From Hypsibius dujardini (lineage: Eukaryota; Tardigrada; Eutardigrada; Parachela; Hypsibiidae): a stretch of DNA of 59,193 bases. Location of the stretch: assembly GCA_001579985.1 (NCBI GenBank), contig LRSR01013174.1:1-59193 (forward strand). The letters run 5' to 3'. The position numbers were made by a program, and so were the translations under genes. A model generated the notes under the pieces. It saw only the letters and a list, made by a program, of their open reading frames with translations. It searched no databases and had not been told where the DNA came from. Positions 13,023 to 23,865 of the stretch are shown here, piece after piece (within the stretch, counting starts at the first letter, position 1; every line of letters begins with the position of its first letter).

Positions 13023-14047
13023 AGGGCGTGTGTTGGTTTGTTTACTGTGTTTGGCATTGCTTACTTTGAAGTGGATCTCGTTTTGAGGCGCGCTGTCTAG
13101 AGCTCGGCGCGGAGTCTTAATTTTCTTTACGGAGCGTTGTTTTGATTGTGGAAAGACCACCAAGCTTTTCTGGTCCTAAGAATTTCTCATACTTTAACGG
13201 CAGAGCCGATTTAAGAAACGTGTGCGTAGAACTTTCTTTCCTCTGAAAAAAGTTATGAGTGATGGAGTACATTCAGTCTTTTGTCGTTAACTTGTACGTT
13301 TTGATATTTCAGATTGATTCACATGCAACTGTCGGCAAACCTTTCCTTGCCGATTCTTACTTTTACGCCACGTCCGGTGTGTGCATGTCCTGTTACGCGG
13401 TACAGTACTGTATTTTCGCGTTAGACAGGGACAGCGTACGAGCTGTGGAACGTTTAATCGGCCACGCGGCGCTTGTGCTGTGTGTACGGTGCAAACAAGC
13501 CGTGCACACGTTCCACTCCAGTACGACTGTCCCTGTCTAACGCGAAAATACAGTACTGAATATTTTAGTAATAATCTCGAACCGGAGGTTTCTCGGTATT
13601 TTGCCTGTAAGTCTGAAAACTCGCAATGATGCTTGCAAGCGTTTTGTGCAGACTGAATTTTCATATCCTAAGTTCTGGTAAATTCTTTTCATACTGTAAA
13701 ACGTACAGTAATACATGTATTTTATTATTCGATGAAATATTTTCGTATCCGAGCCGAATCCATATTTGTTTCTCGTCTGTGGAGAAACAGTTGTCGTGTT
13801 GGCAATACGCGATCTGAAACCTAGTCAGCTTAATCAAAATTCAAGACGATCTTATGGTTTATGGTCTGTTCGATGGGAATCTTTTTTATCGAGATCGCGC
13901 TGGGATTTCTGTACAACCTATTGATGCCACAGCCCACCAAACATACAGCCGTACATCCAAAGCACAAGTGAATGGATTAGTTCTTGCGTTGACAAAAGTC
14001 AAATAACAAAAGGCATTTACAACAGGCACGAACACAAAACAACCAAT
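13023..14047. other. Non-coding region between H1 and H2A
   Basis: Holds one inverted-repeat element (13403-13558). Otherwise there are no supported genes. H1 and H2A converge here. Confidence 0.6.
13403..13558. mobile_element. 156-bp MITE-like element with CAGTACTG ends
   Basis: Inverted arms of about 53 bp starting CAGTACTGTATTTTCGCGTT and continuing AGACAGGGACAG, with a GC-rich centre. The CAGT start preceded by TA on the left is like Tc1/mariner-derived MITEs, but the right flank is AA, so a TA duplication is not intact. Confidence 0.85.
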
Positions 14048-14598
14048 TTAAACCTCCTGAGAGGCGGCTTCAGTCTTCTTGGGCTTGGTGGTCTTTACAG
14101 CGGCAGGCTTGGCCTCAACGGCGTCACCAGCTGACTTCTTGGGAAGAAGTGTCGGCGCGATGTTGGGCAGAACACCTCCTTGGGCGATGGTCACTCCGGA
14201 GAGCAGCTTGTTCAACTGCGAACCAAACAAACATAATGTCAGAACACAAAACAAGCAAAGGGGCTCACAATGTATGGGAATTAGGGAAAATGTAAAACGG
14301 TCTGGCACTTTATTCTTACCTCTTCGTCGTTGCGGATGGCCAGCTGAAGATGACGGGGGATAATGCGGCTCTTCTTGTTGTCACGAGCGGCGTTTCCCGC
14401 CAACTCCAGCACTTCAGCCGCGAGGTACTCCAGGACGGCAGCCAGGTAGACGGGGGCTCCGGCTCCGATGCGCTCACCGTAGTTACCTTTCCGGAGCAGA
14501 CGATGGATCCTACCGACGGGGAACTGGAGTCCAGCGCGGGAAGAACGCGACTTGGACTTTCCGGTCTTCACTTTTCCTCCCTTTCCTCGACCAGTCAT
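14048..14598 (-). CDS. H2A: Histone H2A with H2A.X-type tail, copy 1 (one intron)
   Basis: Core histone of 148 aa. Exon 1 codes [20 protein letters not shown] through IRNDEE (residue 93). Exon 2 starts [14 protein letters not shown]. The histone fold and acidic-patch residues are conserved ([20 protein letters not shown]). The docking region reads [10 protein letters not shown] instead of NIQAVLLPKK. The extended tail ends AASQEV, which fits the SQ(E/D)-hydrophobic motif phosphorylated in H2A.X during DNA-break signalling. The intron is phase 0. It is divergent from H2B. Confidence 0.95.
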
Positions 14599-15024
14599 GT
14601 TGAGTGTGAAACGTGGACGGAATTAAAACGAAACAAAAACGATTTCTCTGCAGAGAGGCGAAAACGATCAATATTAGAGAATGAAAATTCGCTAACGGTT
14701 CGTTGCTAGCTTATATAGGCGGGAAGCTGGCTGTGTGAAATGTCGCGTTTGATTGGCCCGAAACTTCCATGAAATATGCCCCGCCTTTGTGCGACTTATC
14801 GACCAATGACGCATAAAGTTTATTGAATGAAAGAGGAATGAAATGGAAGCTAGTCTGTGATTGGCCCATAAGTCTCACACGCTGGGCGGGACCGTTAAAA
14901 GTGTTTCGTGTGTATCCAGTGCGGGGCGGCTATAAAAGGCACGCACGCGGCATTCCCGACCTCATACCTTGTTTGTAAGTCTCAATTTATTCTTTCTCGC
15001 TCTTTTCACAAATCAGTCGCCGAA
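14599..15024. promoter_or_regulatory. Divergent H2A/H2B promoter, copy 1
   Basis: TATATA for H2A (minus strand) is at about 14712-14717 and TATAAAA for H2B at 14931-14937. Three CCAAT-type elements lie between (GATTGGCCCGAAA near 14751, GACCAATGA near 14801, GATTGGCCCATAAG near 14858). Confidence 0.85.
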
Positions 15025-15566
<542 letters not shown>

Positions 15567-16090
15567 ACACTGTTTCAGATAGTTAGTCAGACTTCGTTTT
15601 AGTTTTTCTGCTTCGGTCAAGTTGACTACCGTTGTTTTGATCAGTTCTGACGGAGATCCTATTCGCAATGCTTTTTTGTTGTTTTATTCTGATACGATCT
15701 CAGGAAGTCTTACCTTGCGAAATGTGTCAAAGAAAGACGATGTACAAATCTACCAAAGAAAAAACATCCTGCTTGCCATTTGTGTTTCACAATTAAAGCA
15801 AAAGTGAAAGAAAAATGGAATCCAGACTGCTTGACAATACAGTACTAGTACTCAATACCCATACCATGCTACTTCACTCCTAGTCTATTAAGTCTAGTTA
15901 GAGTGGTAACTTGGTAAATCAATCAATCAGTGCACGTGTCCGATTACCGAGCGCGTGCCAGGCGGAACGGTTAGCGCATAAGCTTGTGCCGTGTGGCTTT
16001 GTTTTTCTTCTACTGCGCGTCCTCCAGAGACCAAGAAAGGATATAGGAATTCCCTTCCCCCGAGTTTTGTGGATTTTTTCACTCGAAAAG
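15567..16090. other. Non-coding stretch between H2B and MED31
   Basis: No gene supported. It should contain the H2B 3' end and the MED31 promoter. No histone stem-loop was found. Confidence 0.55.
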
Positions 16091-16486
16091 ATGTCGATCC
16101 TCCCGCAGAGAATACTCACGGATGAGGATCCCCAACGCACGCGCTTTCAAGTGGAGCTGGAATTTGTCCAATGCCTGGCCAATCCACATTACCTCAACTT
16201 TCTCGCGCAACACGGCTACCTGAAGGAGAAGAGCTTTATAAACTACCTCAAATACCTCCAGTACTGGAAGCAACCAGAGTACATCCAGTTCATCAAGTAT
16301 CCCAACTGTTTGACTTTCCTCGATCTCCTCCAGCACGAAGCATTCCGCAGAGAGCTGGCCAATCCGACGTGTGCGCGCTTCATCGACGATCAGCAGGTCC
16401 TGTTCTGGCAGCATTACACTCGCCAGCGGAATACGCTATTGCAGACTACCGGAGCACCGGAGCAGGCCAAGACGACGGATCCGTGA
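16091..16486 (+). CDS. MED31: Mediator complex subunit 31 (SOH1)
   Basis: Mediator middle-module subunit linking activators to RNA polymerase II. Single exon, 131 aa, the normal size. The family core is clear: RTRFQVELEFVQCLANPHYL, FLAQHGYLKEKSFINYLKYL, then YWKQPEYIQFIKYPNCLTFL, LLQHEAFRRELANP and FIDDQQVLFWQHYTRQR. The upstream in-frame extension has no similarity to the family, and ATG 16091 gives the expected N-terminus. Confidence 0.95.
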   Translation: MSILPQRILTDEDPQRTRFQVELEFVQCLANPHYLNFLAQHGYLKEKSFINYLKYLQYWKQPEYIQFIKYPNCLTFLDLLQHEAFRRELANPTCARFIDDQQVLFWQHYTRQRNTLLQTTGAPEQAKTTDP

Positions 16487-17437
16487 ATGAGATGATGTCT
16501 TACGGTTCACATCACAGCGTTCTGGTTGATTGGTCGATTGCTGCACCGCACACACACGCCGCTGTATTTCAATCAATTCCTTTAAGCCATTGATTGACTG
16601 GTGCATCAGCACTTATGCCCTCGATCGAGCTGATTAATCTCTACTGTCGTTTACTTCAAAACTGGCAACATGATTACATTCAATCAAATTCTTCCGTTTA
16701 CGATCTAGAAACTTGCGGCTGCGAGGTACTTGCTTTTCTGTTTTTGCAGCATTAAAGACTGTTCAATCAGTTTTTCGGTTGATTGCTTACTTGATGGCTT
16801 ACCCTGACATCGTTCTCCGCCCTGATTGCGGTTCATGGTCTTGCATGACGTTTTAAAGCTTTCAGATAATTTTGTGGATTTTCTCCTACAATTTCTGGAT
16901 CCCAATTAAGCAACATTGCAACTCACCAGCAATTTTTTCCAATTGACAGCAACAGTCAACATCAATCAATCAACAGATTCTGTATCTAAAACGTATCTGG
17001 GAAATTTTGTCAATCATTCAATCAATCAACTGCTGTCAACAGTCAAGAACAAGGGTATTTCAACGAACCATTTGCCGAGCATAGTGCAGATACGTGACCA
17101 ACAAGCAATCAGAGCAAGCTGCAACGTCAGCCGAACTGATCTTAATCAGCCGATCAATCAATCGAAATAGAATTTTTGTATCGGTTAATCGAGCAGGCAA
17201 AGAGAACAGCACATCTGCATTTGCTGAGCACAATGCAGATACGTGACCAACAAGCAATCAGAACAAGCTGCATCATCAGCTGTTGATTGTTGTGGAATTT
17301 GCCATTTGACATTTCCATGTACGGCTACGGAATTTCTTTCAGTACAGATGGTCCATATATAATTCCGCCCATATATGCAGCTGGGATGTGTTTTCTTCAA
17401 TTTTAAATAATCGGAACTGAACAAGTTATTAGTCAAG
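16487..17437. other. Non-coding region with an imperfect direct repeat
   Basis: No gene supported. Two similar blocks of about 60 bp lie at 17070-17132 and 17219-17281 (shared core GCAGATACGTGACCAACAAG). AATCAATCAA-type words are frequent, as throughout the window. Confidence 0.6.
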
Positions 17438-20400
17438 ATGGAGACGCAATCTGAGAGCTCCAGTCAGGAGCCCTTTGAAACGCATTGCGTGATCGAATTA
17501 TCCACAAAGTGCAACGCCGATTTTGTGGAATGGATGATCCAGCGGATTCAGTCGCCCAAATCTCAGGGAGGCGCCGAACTGCTGGTCCGATCGGTGCGCG
17601 ATGTCAATACGAACCAGGTAGGCGGGAATTGAGCATTTTCAGGTCCTCCTCGACGGCACTTTGCTTGAGAGCTGCCATTGTGCTTTTGCAGTACGCCTTT
17701 TTGCATATATGTGCGCCGACGTATCGGTTGCTGATGATTGCGGAGTGGCTGGAGCTAATGAAACCGGACATGCAAGACAATGAAGCGCTCAGGGAATTCA
17801 CTGTGAAGACGCTGTCGCGTTTCGTTCCCGAAGGTGTGTAAATAGACTCGTTTACGGATGGATTGGTCGCTTGATAGTTTGATTGATGGACTGCATGAAG
17901 GTAACTTTGTTGTGGACTGGCTGTCTGATTGCTAGATGAGTTAATTGTGGCATATGTTGTCGTTGGTGCACTGGGATGTGGATATCTTTGCAGGAGGCTA
18001 TCCCGGAGATCTTTTCGATTATGCGGAAAAGGCACGAATGGTCTACTTTGAAATCCATGAATTGCGTGCTAAGGATGATGAGACCGACCGGTTCTACAAA
18101 ACCGACAAAATCCGATTCAGCGTCGGTCAGAGCATAAGTAAGAAACTATCCATAGTCGGTCATAGTACCCATAGTTCGTTAGTCACGTGAATCGATCGAT
18201 TGATCGATCGAAATTGTGCCTATGTTTTCTAGTCACGAAAATTCAGAGGAAGGATTTGATCAATCAGATCTTCTCTCTGCACGAAAAGGAGGTGCTGAAG
18301 TTATTGTCGAAAGATTGGATCAGCTTGTCCTTTTCAAAGAAACAGCCGCTAGGTGGGTGGATTACCATTTCTCTTATTCTTATGGTATGTAGGGTTCCCA
18401 GCAAGGAAGTCCTTCCCAGATCCCTTCCCATATCCATATGCGTGAAAGCTCACTGCCTGCATCTCTGTCTGTATGAATATCTCTCAATACTGTTCTCTCT
18501 TGATGCGGGTCTGCATGTCCAGTTTCAATGAGTTCGCTGTTCTTTACTTTACTTGGCTGTTTGTGTCTGAACGGCTTATCTCTTTGTGTCTGAACTCCTA
18601 TTTGTTGTTTGTTTTCTGATTACTTGGTATTCGGTTTGAAAAGCTGGTTAGTGGAAATGTTCTTTTCAGACCGGATTAGGGCTTATTTTGGGGAACACAT
18701 CGCCATCTACTTCGCTTTTCTGGGTTACTACACCGAAATGCTCGTACCGGCGACGATCCTGGGCTTCTCCATGTTCTTCCTCCAGTGGTTCAGCGCAGGC
18801 TCACTTCAGTCAACAGCGGCATTTGCCATCTTCAACGTCCTCTGGGCGACGTTCTTCTTTGAACGGTGGAAGCGCTACTGCAATCGACTCTCGTACAAAT
18901 GGGGAGTCCTCAACAAGACCAACCAGGAACTGGAACTTCCTCGAGCCCAGTTCAAAGGTACTTGATGTCACTGGGATAAAACCCCTTCGTCGGAACGGAT
19001 TTTGAAATGTCATGTTGTGCATCTTTTGGGTGTTAGGGAGTATGGGAAAAAATCCGGTGACTGGTCAACCCGAACCTGTTTACAGCGTTGTTCAGCGTAA
19101 TATTTGGATCGGATTGGTTTCGGCTCCCGTGGTGACATTGTGCCTCTTCCTGACGCTGTACATCCTGGGAACGTATTTGCATACCCAACTACGACTGTCA
19201 GAGGAGTACTTGAAAAACCCAACCATTATGCTGTTCTTCGGAAAATTCGCTCCGAGTGCTGTCTATGTACGCAACTTTTTGGAAATTGTGTCTTTGAATT
19301 GAATTGAATTGAATTGAATTGTCATTTATATTGCAGACCATCTGCATTAACATCTTCCGCTCTGTCTACAAGTGAGTTTCTCTTTAAGGTCCAGACACGA
19401 TTGATTCTCATGTAGATTTGTTTGTTTAGGTATATCGCCACTTGGCTGACTGACAAGGAAAACCACCGTCTCCAAACGTCCTACGAGTTCCACCTCATCT
19501 GGAAGCTTTTGCTCTTCAATTTTATCAACTCATTTTCATCCCTCTTTTACATCGCTTTCTGGCTGCAAGATTTGGATCTGTTGCGGAGTCATTTGGCCGC
19601 ACAGTTGATCACCAACCAAATTCTTGACCAGTTTCCGGAAACATTAATGCCATATGCTAAAGTTCAGTACGAGAAATGGAGGCTGAAGCGAGAGCTTCGG
19701 AATGAGCAGAAAAAGCGAACTGCCCGTGGCGAGAACGTTGATCCCAACTTTGAAGCGCTGCGCGATCAAGCCACTATTGAAAGCGAGCTTCCGGAATACC
19801 TGGTCAGTCTTTTTCGTCCTGAAATCGCGCATTCATTTCTCTGCAGAAGATTTTTTGGTTGTTCCCTTATCTCAGTGGGAATCGTAATATTGCTTGCTTC
19901 AGGGTACCTTTGATGACTACCTGGAGCTGTTCCTCCAGTTCGGCTACTGCTTCCTCTTCTCCTCCGCCTTCCCCATCGCCGCTCTGTTCGCTCTCATCAA
20001 CAACGTCATTGAAATCCGAGGCGATGGATTTAAACTATGCAACATTATGCAGCGACCTTTTGCCCGGCCGGCTAATTCTATCGGACCTTGGCAGCTGGCG
20101 TTTGAACTGATGGGATTTGCTGCGGTCACTACCAATCTTGCCCTGATCTACGTTAGCCCTCCGGTTCACGAGTACTTCTCCCACGCCTCTGATGGGCAAC
20201 TGATTATGGCTTTCGTGGTGATCGAAGTAAGAGCTCTTGTACGGTTGTAATTGTCTTGATCATTCACCCGAAATCCCCTTATGCCGACTTTATTATCTTT
20301 TTTAGCATTTGCTGATCTTCGCCAAACTCGGGATGACTGTACTTATTCCCACTGTTCCAAGAGACGTTGCCATTGCTATGGCTAAGACCGAATACGATAT

Positions 20401-20640
20401 GAAGCTTGCAGTGAAAGAACGGGTACGTCTCTCTCGGAAAGCGTCGCTCCTTTTCTACGACGTCTTTTGTTTTTCCAGCGCGCACAGGAATCTCGAAAGG
20501 AGATTGAGGCCCAAATTCAAGCAAAGAGATGGTCTCGCCGTGCTGTACGGGGTGATCCAAGACAGGGTGCTTCACCAAGCACACGAAGTCTCCCGACCTC
20601 CCCACAGGATGATGTCACCTTTGTCCGCTCTATAAATTAG
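17438..20640 (+). CDS. ANO10: Anoctamin (TMEM16), ANO10-like
   Basis: Multi-pass membrane protein of the TMEM16 channel/scramblase family. Eleven in-phase exons give 704 aa: 17438-17617, 17692-17833, 17994-18137, 18233-18352, 18670-18957, 19037-19266, 19337-19371, 19430-19802, 19903-20226, 20306-20422, 20479-20640. The cytosolic N-terminus is followed by the first membrane segment (RIRAYFGEHIAIYFAFLGYY), WATFFFERWKR, the block TSYEFHLIWKLLLFNFINSF, and the re-entrant region FGYCFLFSSAFPIAALFALI and NNVIEIRGDGFKLC. The last segments are LLIFAKLGMTVLIP. The short N-terminus and EIRGDGFKL block resemble ANO10/ANO8 more than ANO1. Intron 6 contains a GAATT repeat (19290-19320). Confidence 0.92.
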
Positions 20641-21769
20641 ATTTAGTGGTTTGTTGCACGGCTGATTCATGCTGTTTTGTTCGATTCTTTCATATTTTCA
20701 TTAGATTTAGTAGTTTTTACGCATCCTTCGTTACGCTCATATTTAGACACCGGTGAATTTTTACGGCTTCTTATGCTTGCCTCATTGTCGGTAACCTTAA
20801 TCAATATGCTTTCTTGGGATAAACGATGTCTCGTCTCGGGGTCGGGACTATCGCGTCGCTATCACAGAATGTCACGATGGAGCATGCCCAGAGAAGCTAA
20901 TCCAACTTAATGGCAACATTCAAATGTCTAATAAACATCCAGTTACCTTTTTACATTAGCATAACAGCAAAACCGTAGGCGTAATTTTGAAAGCAAGTAC
21001 GAAGATTGACGTGAAAGGTTCGGTTCGGACAAGGTACAGCCGAGCCGATAAATAAAATGGCCACAATTTTCAGAGGCAAACTTCAAAGCCAAAAAGGAAG
21101 GTCCGAGTTCGAACCGAACTAAGTCACCGCGCGCATGTGCTCTTGACCACAGCTGACCGTGCAGCCTTTACTTAATTGATCGATTGATTGAACTTGTTTT
21201 TTTTTGGCAGAATTTAGGGCAGCTTGCTCAATCTAATTGTTCCGCTGAGCCAGGCATTAAATGAAAGATTCAGAAGAAAGCAGTGGCAAGTCCTAGGCAA
21301 GAGTGGCTCAAAATCAGATCACCCTGATGGCTCAAACTCTGCCACCCAAAATTGTGGCCATGTGTGTATGACTAGAAAGCTTGGCTGAACTGCTTGTAAA
21401 CAGATACATGGGAAATAGGTAATGTAGAATGCACTGCATGTGATCAAAGAACTAGGAACAGGAATCAGCGTAAACCCCATCTCTGGAGGGGTCATCTATA
21501 TACTGTACTGCCACGATTTTAAGGGTGGGTTTTTTGCCCTACAAGTAAATTACCGACTCCCGGTCCAACTTGTGTTCACTGGTTTCACTGCACTTTTGGC
21601 GGGCCGAAGTCGGCCTTTGATGAACGGAAGTGAATCCGTGACGTCACGTACAGTCTATCAGGGGTGGGCGGGGCTAAACCCACCCTCAAATTGTGGCAGT
21701 ACAGTACGGTTTGTTCAACGTTCATCTCTACTGATGGGCTGAGAAAAAAATGCAGTCATAACTTCGCGT
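20641..21769. other. Non-coding region between the ANO10-like gene and geminin
   Basis: No gene supported apart from a MITE-like element at 21501-21717. The two flanking genes converge here. Confidence 0.6.
21501..21717. mobile_element. MITE-like element, family with GTGACGTCAC core, copy 1
   Basis: Arms start TACTGTACTGCCACGATTTT and continue AAGGGTGGGTT. They mirror AACCCACCCTCAAATTGTGG and CAGTACAGTA on the right. The interior has GAATCCGTGACGTCAC and GGCGGGGCTAA. A related copy lies at 44983-45140. Confidence 0.8.
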
Positions 21770-23442
21770 TCAGTCAGTCTGCGTCTCGGTGTCCACGCGG
21801 CACTCCTCTCGATTCATTTGCTGTAAAACAAATGTTGTTAGTCGATTGAAAAATCAACGGTATCTTCCTTCCATAAATGATCCCAGGGACACATACTTCT
21901 TCGAGAATGTCGGCAAAGTATTGGGCATGTGATCCCACTTCGTAAAGATGTGCGTTTTCCTCTTTCAGCTCCTGTATGGTAGTCTGCAGCTAAATTGGAA
22001 AGATACTTTGAGGCAAAAACTACTGGTAATTATTAACGATAAACCATCGGAAATCATTCACCGATAAAGCAATAAAAATGTTGATTCCAAGTTAGACACA
22101 GCATCGTGTTGCAGCAGGGCCATGGTCATTACTCAGTATGAGGCGAAATATGTATTTCGGCTCACTCTCCAGTTTGTTGATAAATCGGCTCACTCATGGA
22201 TTTCTCTTTGATCACAGTTGCTTGATTGTTGGATTTCTAGAAGTGCTATAGTATACTAGTATATAGTACAGCAAATCAAACAATCAAGCATCTACTTTTA
22301 AAGAGAAACCCATGAGTGAGCTGAGTTTTCGACCAACTGGAGGGTGAGCCGAAATAAACACTTTGCCTCTTACTCCTTACTCTGTGATTTTCTTCTTGTG
22401 TCTCCTTCAAGGCAGCTTGGCACTCTTCCGCCAGGACCTTGTAATAGGAGTCCGGCCGAGCGTCTACAATCAAGTCAAGGTTATTGTTATTCCGCAAGTC
22501 AAGATCTATTACCTGAACAGTGAACTCGCAAAATTCTAAACTGACCTGCGGTCATCCATCGAATCTGCTCTTCCACAGAGTATGGCTCGGCAGTGAGGGT
22601 GCACGACGGCACAGACTCCTCAACTGCAGTTCCGGCTTTCTTCAGGTTGATCTTATCTGGCGACGGCTTTTTGATTGGAAATCTGACGCAAACTGGAGAC
22701 TCGTCAAGAGCATCTTCGTGGATGGTGAATGGAACGTTCTCCTTAACCTTGTTGCCTCCCGCCACCAATGGACGAGATTTTTTGGTAAGTGGTGCATCAA
22801 GAAAGCTATCCGACTTGCTCCGCTTGCAGTTCTTCCCAGTCAGAATTCGCTGTAAAATAAGACACGGAATAAAATATGAAAATAAGGCACTCGTTTGCCC
22901 GCAATGAATCATCGATCAGAAGTCTTTCGATCATTAAAGGCATTCGGTCCATTGGTTGATTTATAAACAGATAATAAGATAGTGAGGTTCATACGGATTG
23001 ATTGATCTATTGGTGGCCAACATAATAATAAAATTCGACATCAGGCACAACATGAACCGCCGACCGAAACCTCATCAAATTTTCCAATAGTGTGAGAAAA
23101 TGAAAATTAAATTAAATAGAGCGGTAGAGAGATCAAATGGAGCCTTACAGAATTGGTATTAGAAGACTCCAGGGGAAATATTTTTGCGTTTTTCGCATCC
23201 TTCAACTGCTCTCGCGATTTGCTGTCTTGATAGCCGTCGCTGATGGGCGTAGACGGCGTGTTTAATGTATTCAGGACACGGCGAGGAATCTACAACGAAT
23301 CGGACATCGCATTAGTAAACCGCGACAAAAAACACGTCTAAAAGATGAACAGCTTAAATAATTCTTAAAGGGAGGCATTGGTTGCTTGATTGCACAAGTG
23401 AGGATCGGGAAAAATCAACAACGTAGTCACGAACCTTACCAT
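21770..23442 (-). CDS. GMNN: Geminin, inhibitor of CDT1 (replication licensing)
   Basis: Geminin binds CDT1 and blocks MCM loading outside G1. Six exons join in phase to 238 aa: 23442-23440 (ATG only), 23289-23149, 22849-22546, 22505-22381, 21989-21897, 21820-21770. The start MIPRRVLNTLN matches the conserved VPRRTLK N-terminus. A basic disordered region follows (KKSRPLVAGGNK, ENVPFTIHEDA), then the coiled coil at about residues 165-222 (YYKVLAEECQAALKETQEEN, IQELKEENAHLYEVGSHAQY, FADILEE), equivalent to the vertebrate [20 protein letters not shown] / HVQYMAELIERL. The acidic end carries TETQTD. An inverted-repeat element sits in intron 4. The ATG-only first coding exon is the least certain part. 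Confidence 0.9.
22140..22370. mobile_element. Inverted-repeat element in a geminin intron
   Basis: Imperfect arms of about 95 bp: GAGGCGAAATATGTATTTCG, GGCTCAC, CTCCAGTT, GCTCACTCATGG, TTTCTCTTT and TGCTTGATTGTT occur in mirrored order. The two arms meet at the palindromic centre TAGTATACTAGTATATAGTA. Confidence 0.8.
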
Positions 23443-23865
23443 TGTGAATCTAATCCGGACGAACACCACAATTTGAAATAATCCCCAGAGCAAAGAATAT
23501 GTCCTCGCGATAATGGCAATTCAACAAGGAAGTGTAGTGCAAAGATAAAAAAATACAGTAATCGCCACCACCACAATTGCGACGTTTGCTACTCTGTACT
23601 AATACATCCCAAAAATGAGCCAGATGCTGAGGTAATTACTCATTATTATCCAAGAGAAAACGTGTACTCCATTTTGTTGGGAATGACCACTCGAAATCGA
23701 AAAAAGGAAACACAATTTTGGCGTTGAGATTTGGGAACTGCACTCGTCCAATAATAATGGATTTGACTGGACATGAATGAAATGAACTAAACTGAATGTA
23801 AATCATGTCAACGTCAACGGCCAACATCTGATCGCCACACTGTAATCATAAATCAAAGAACAATC

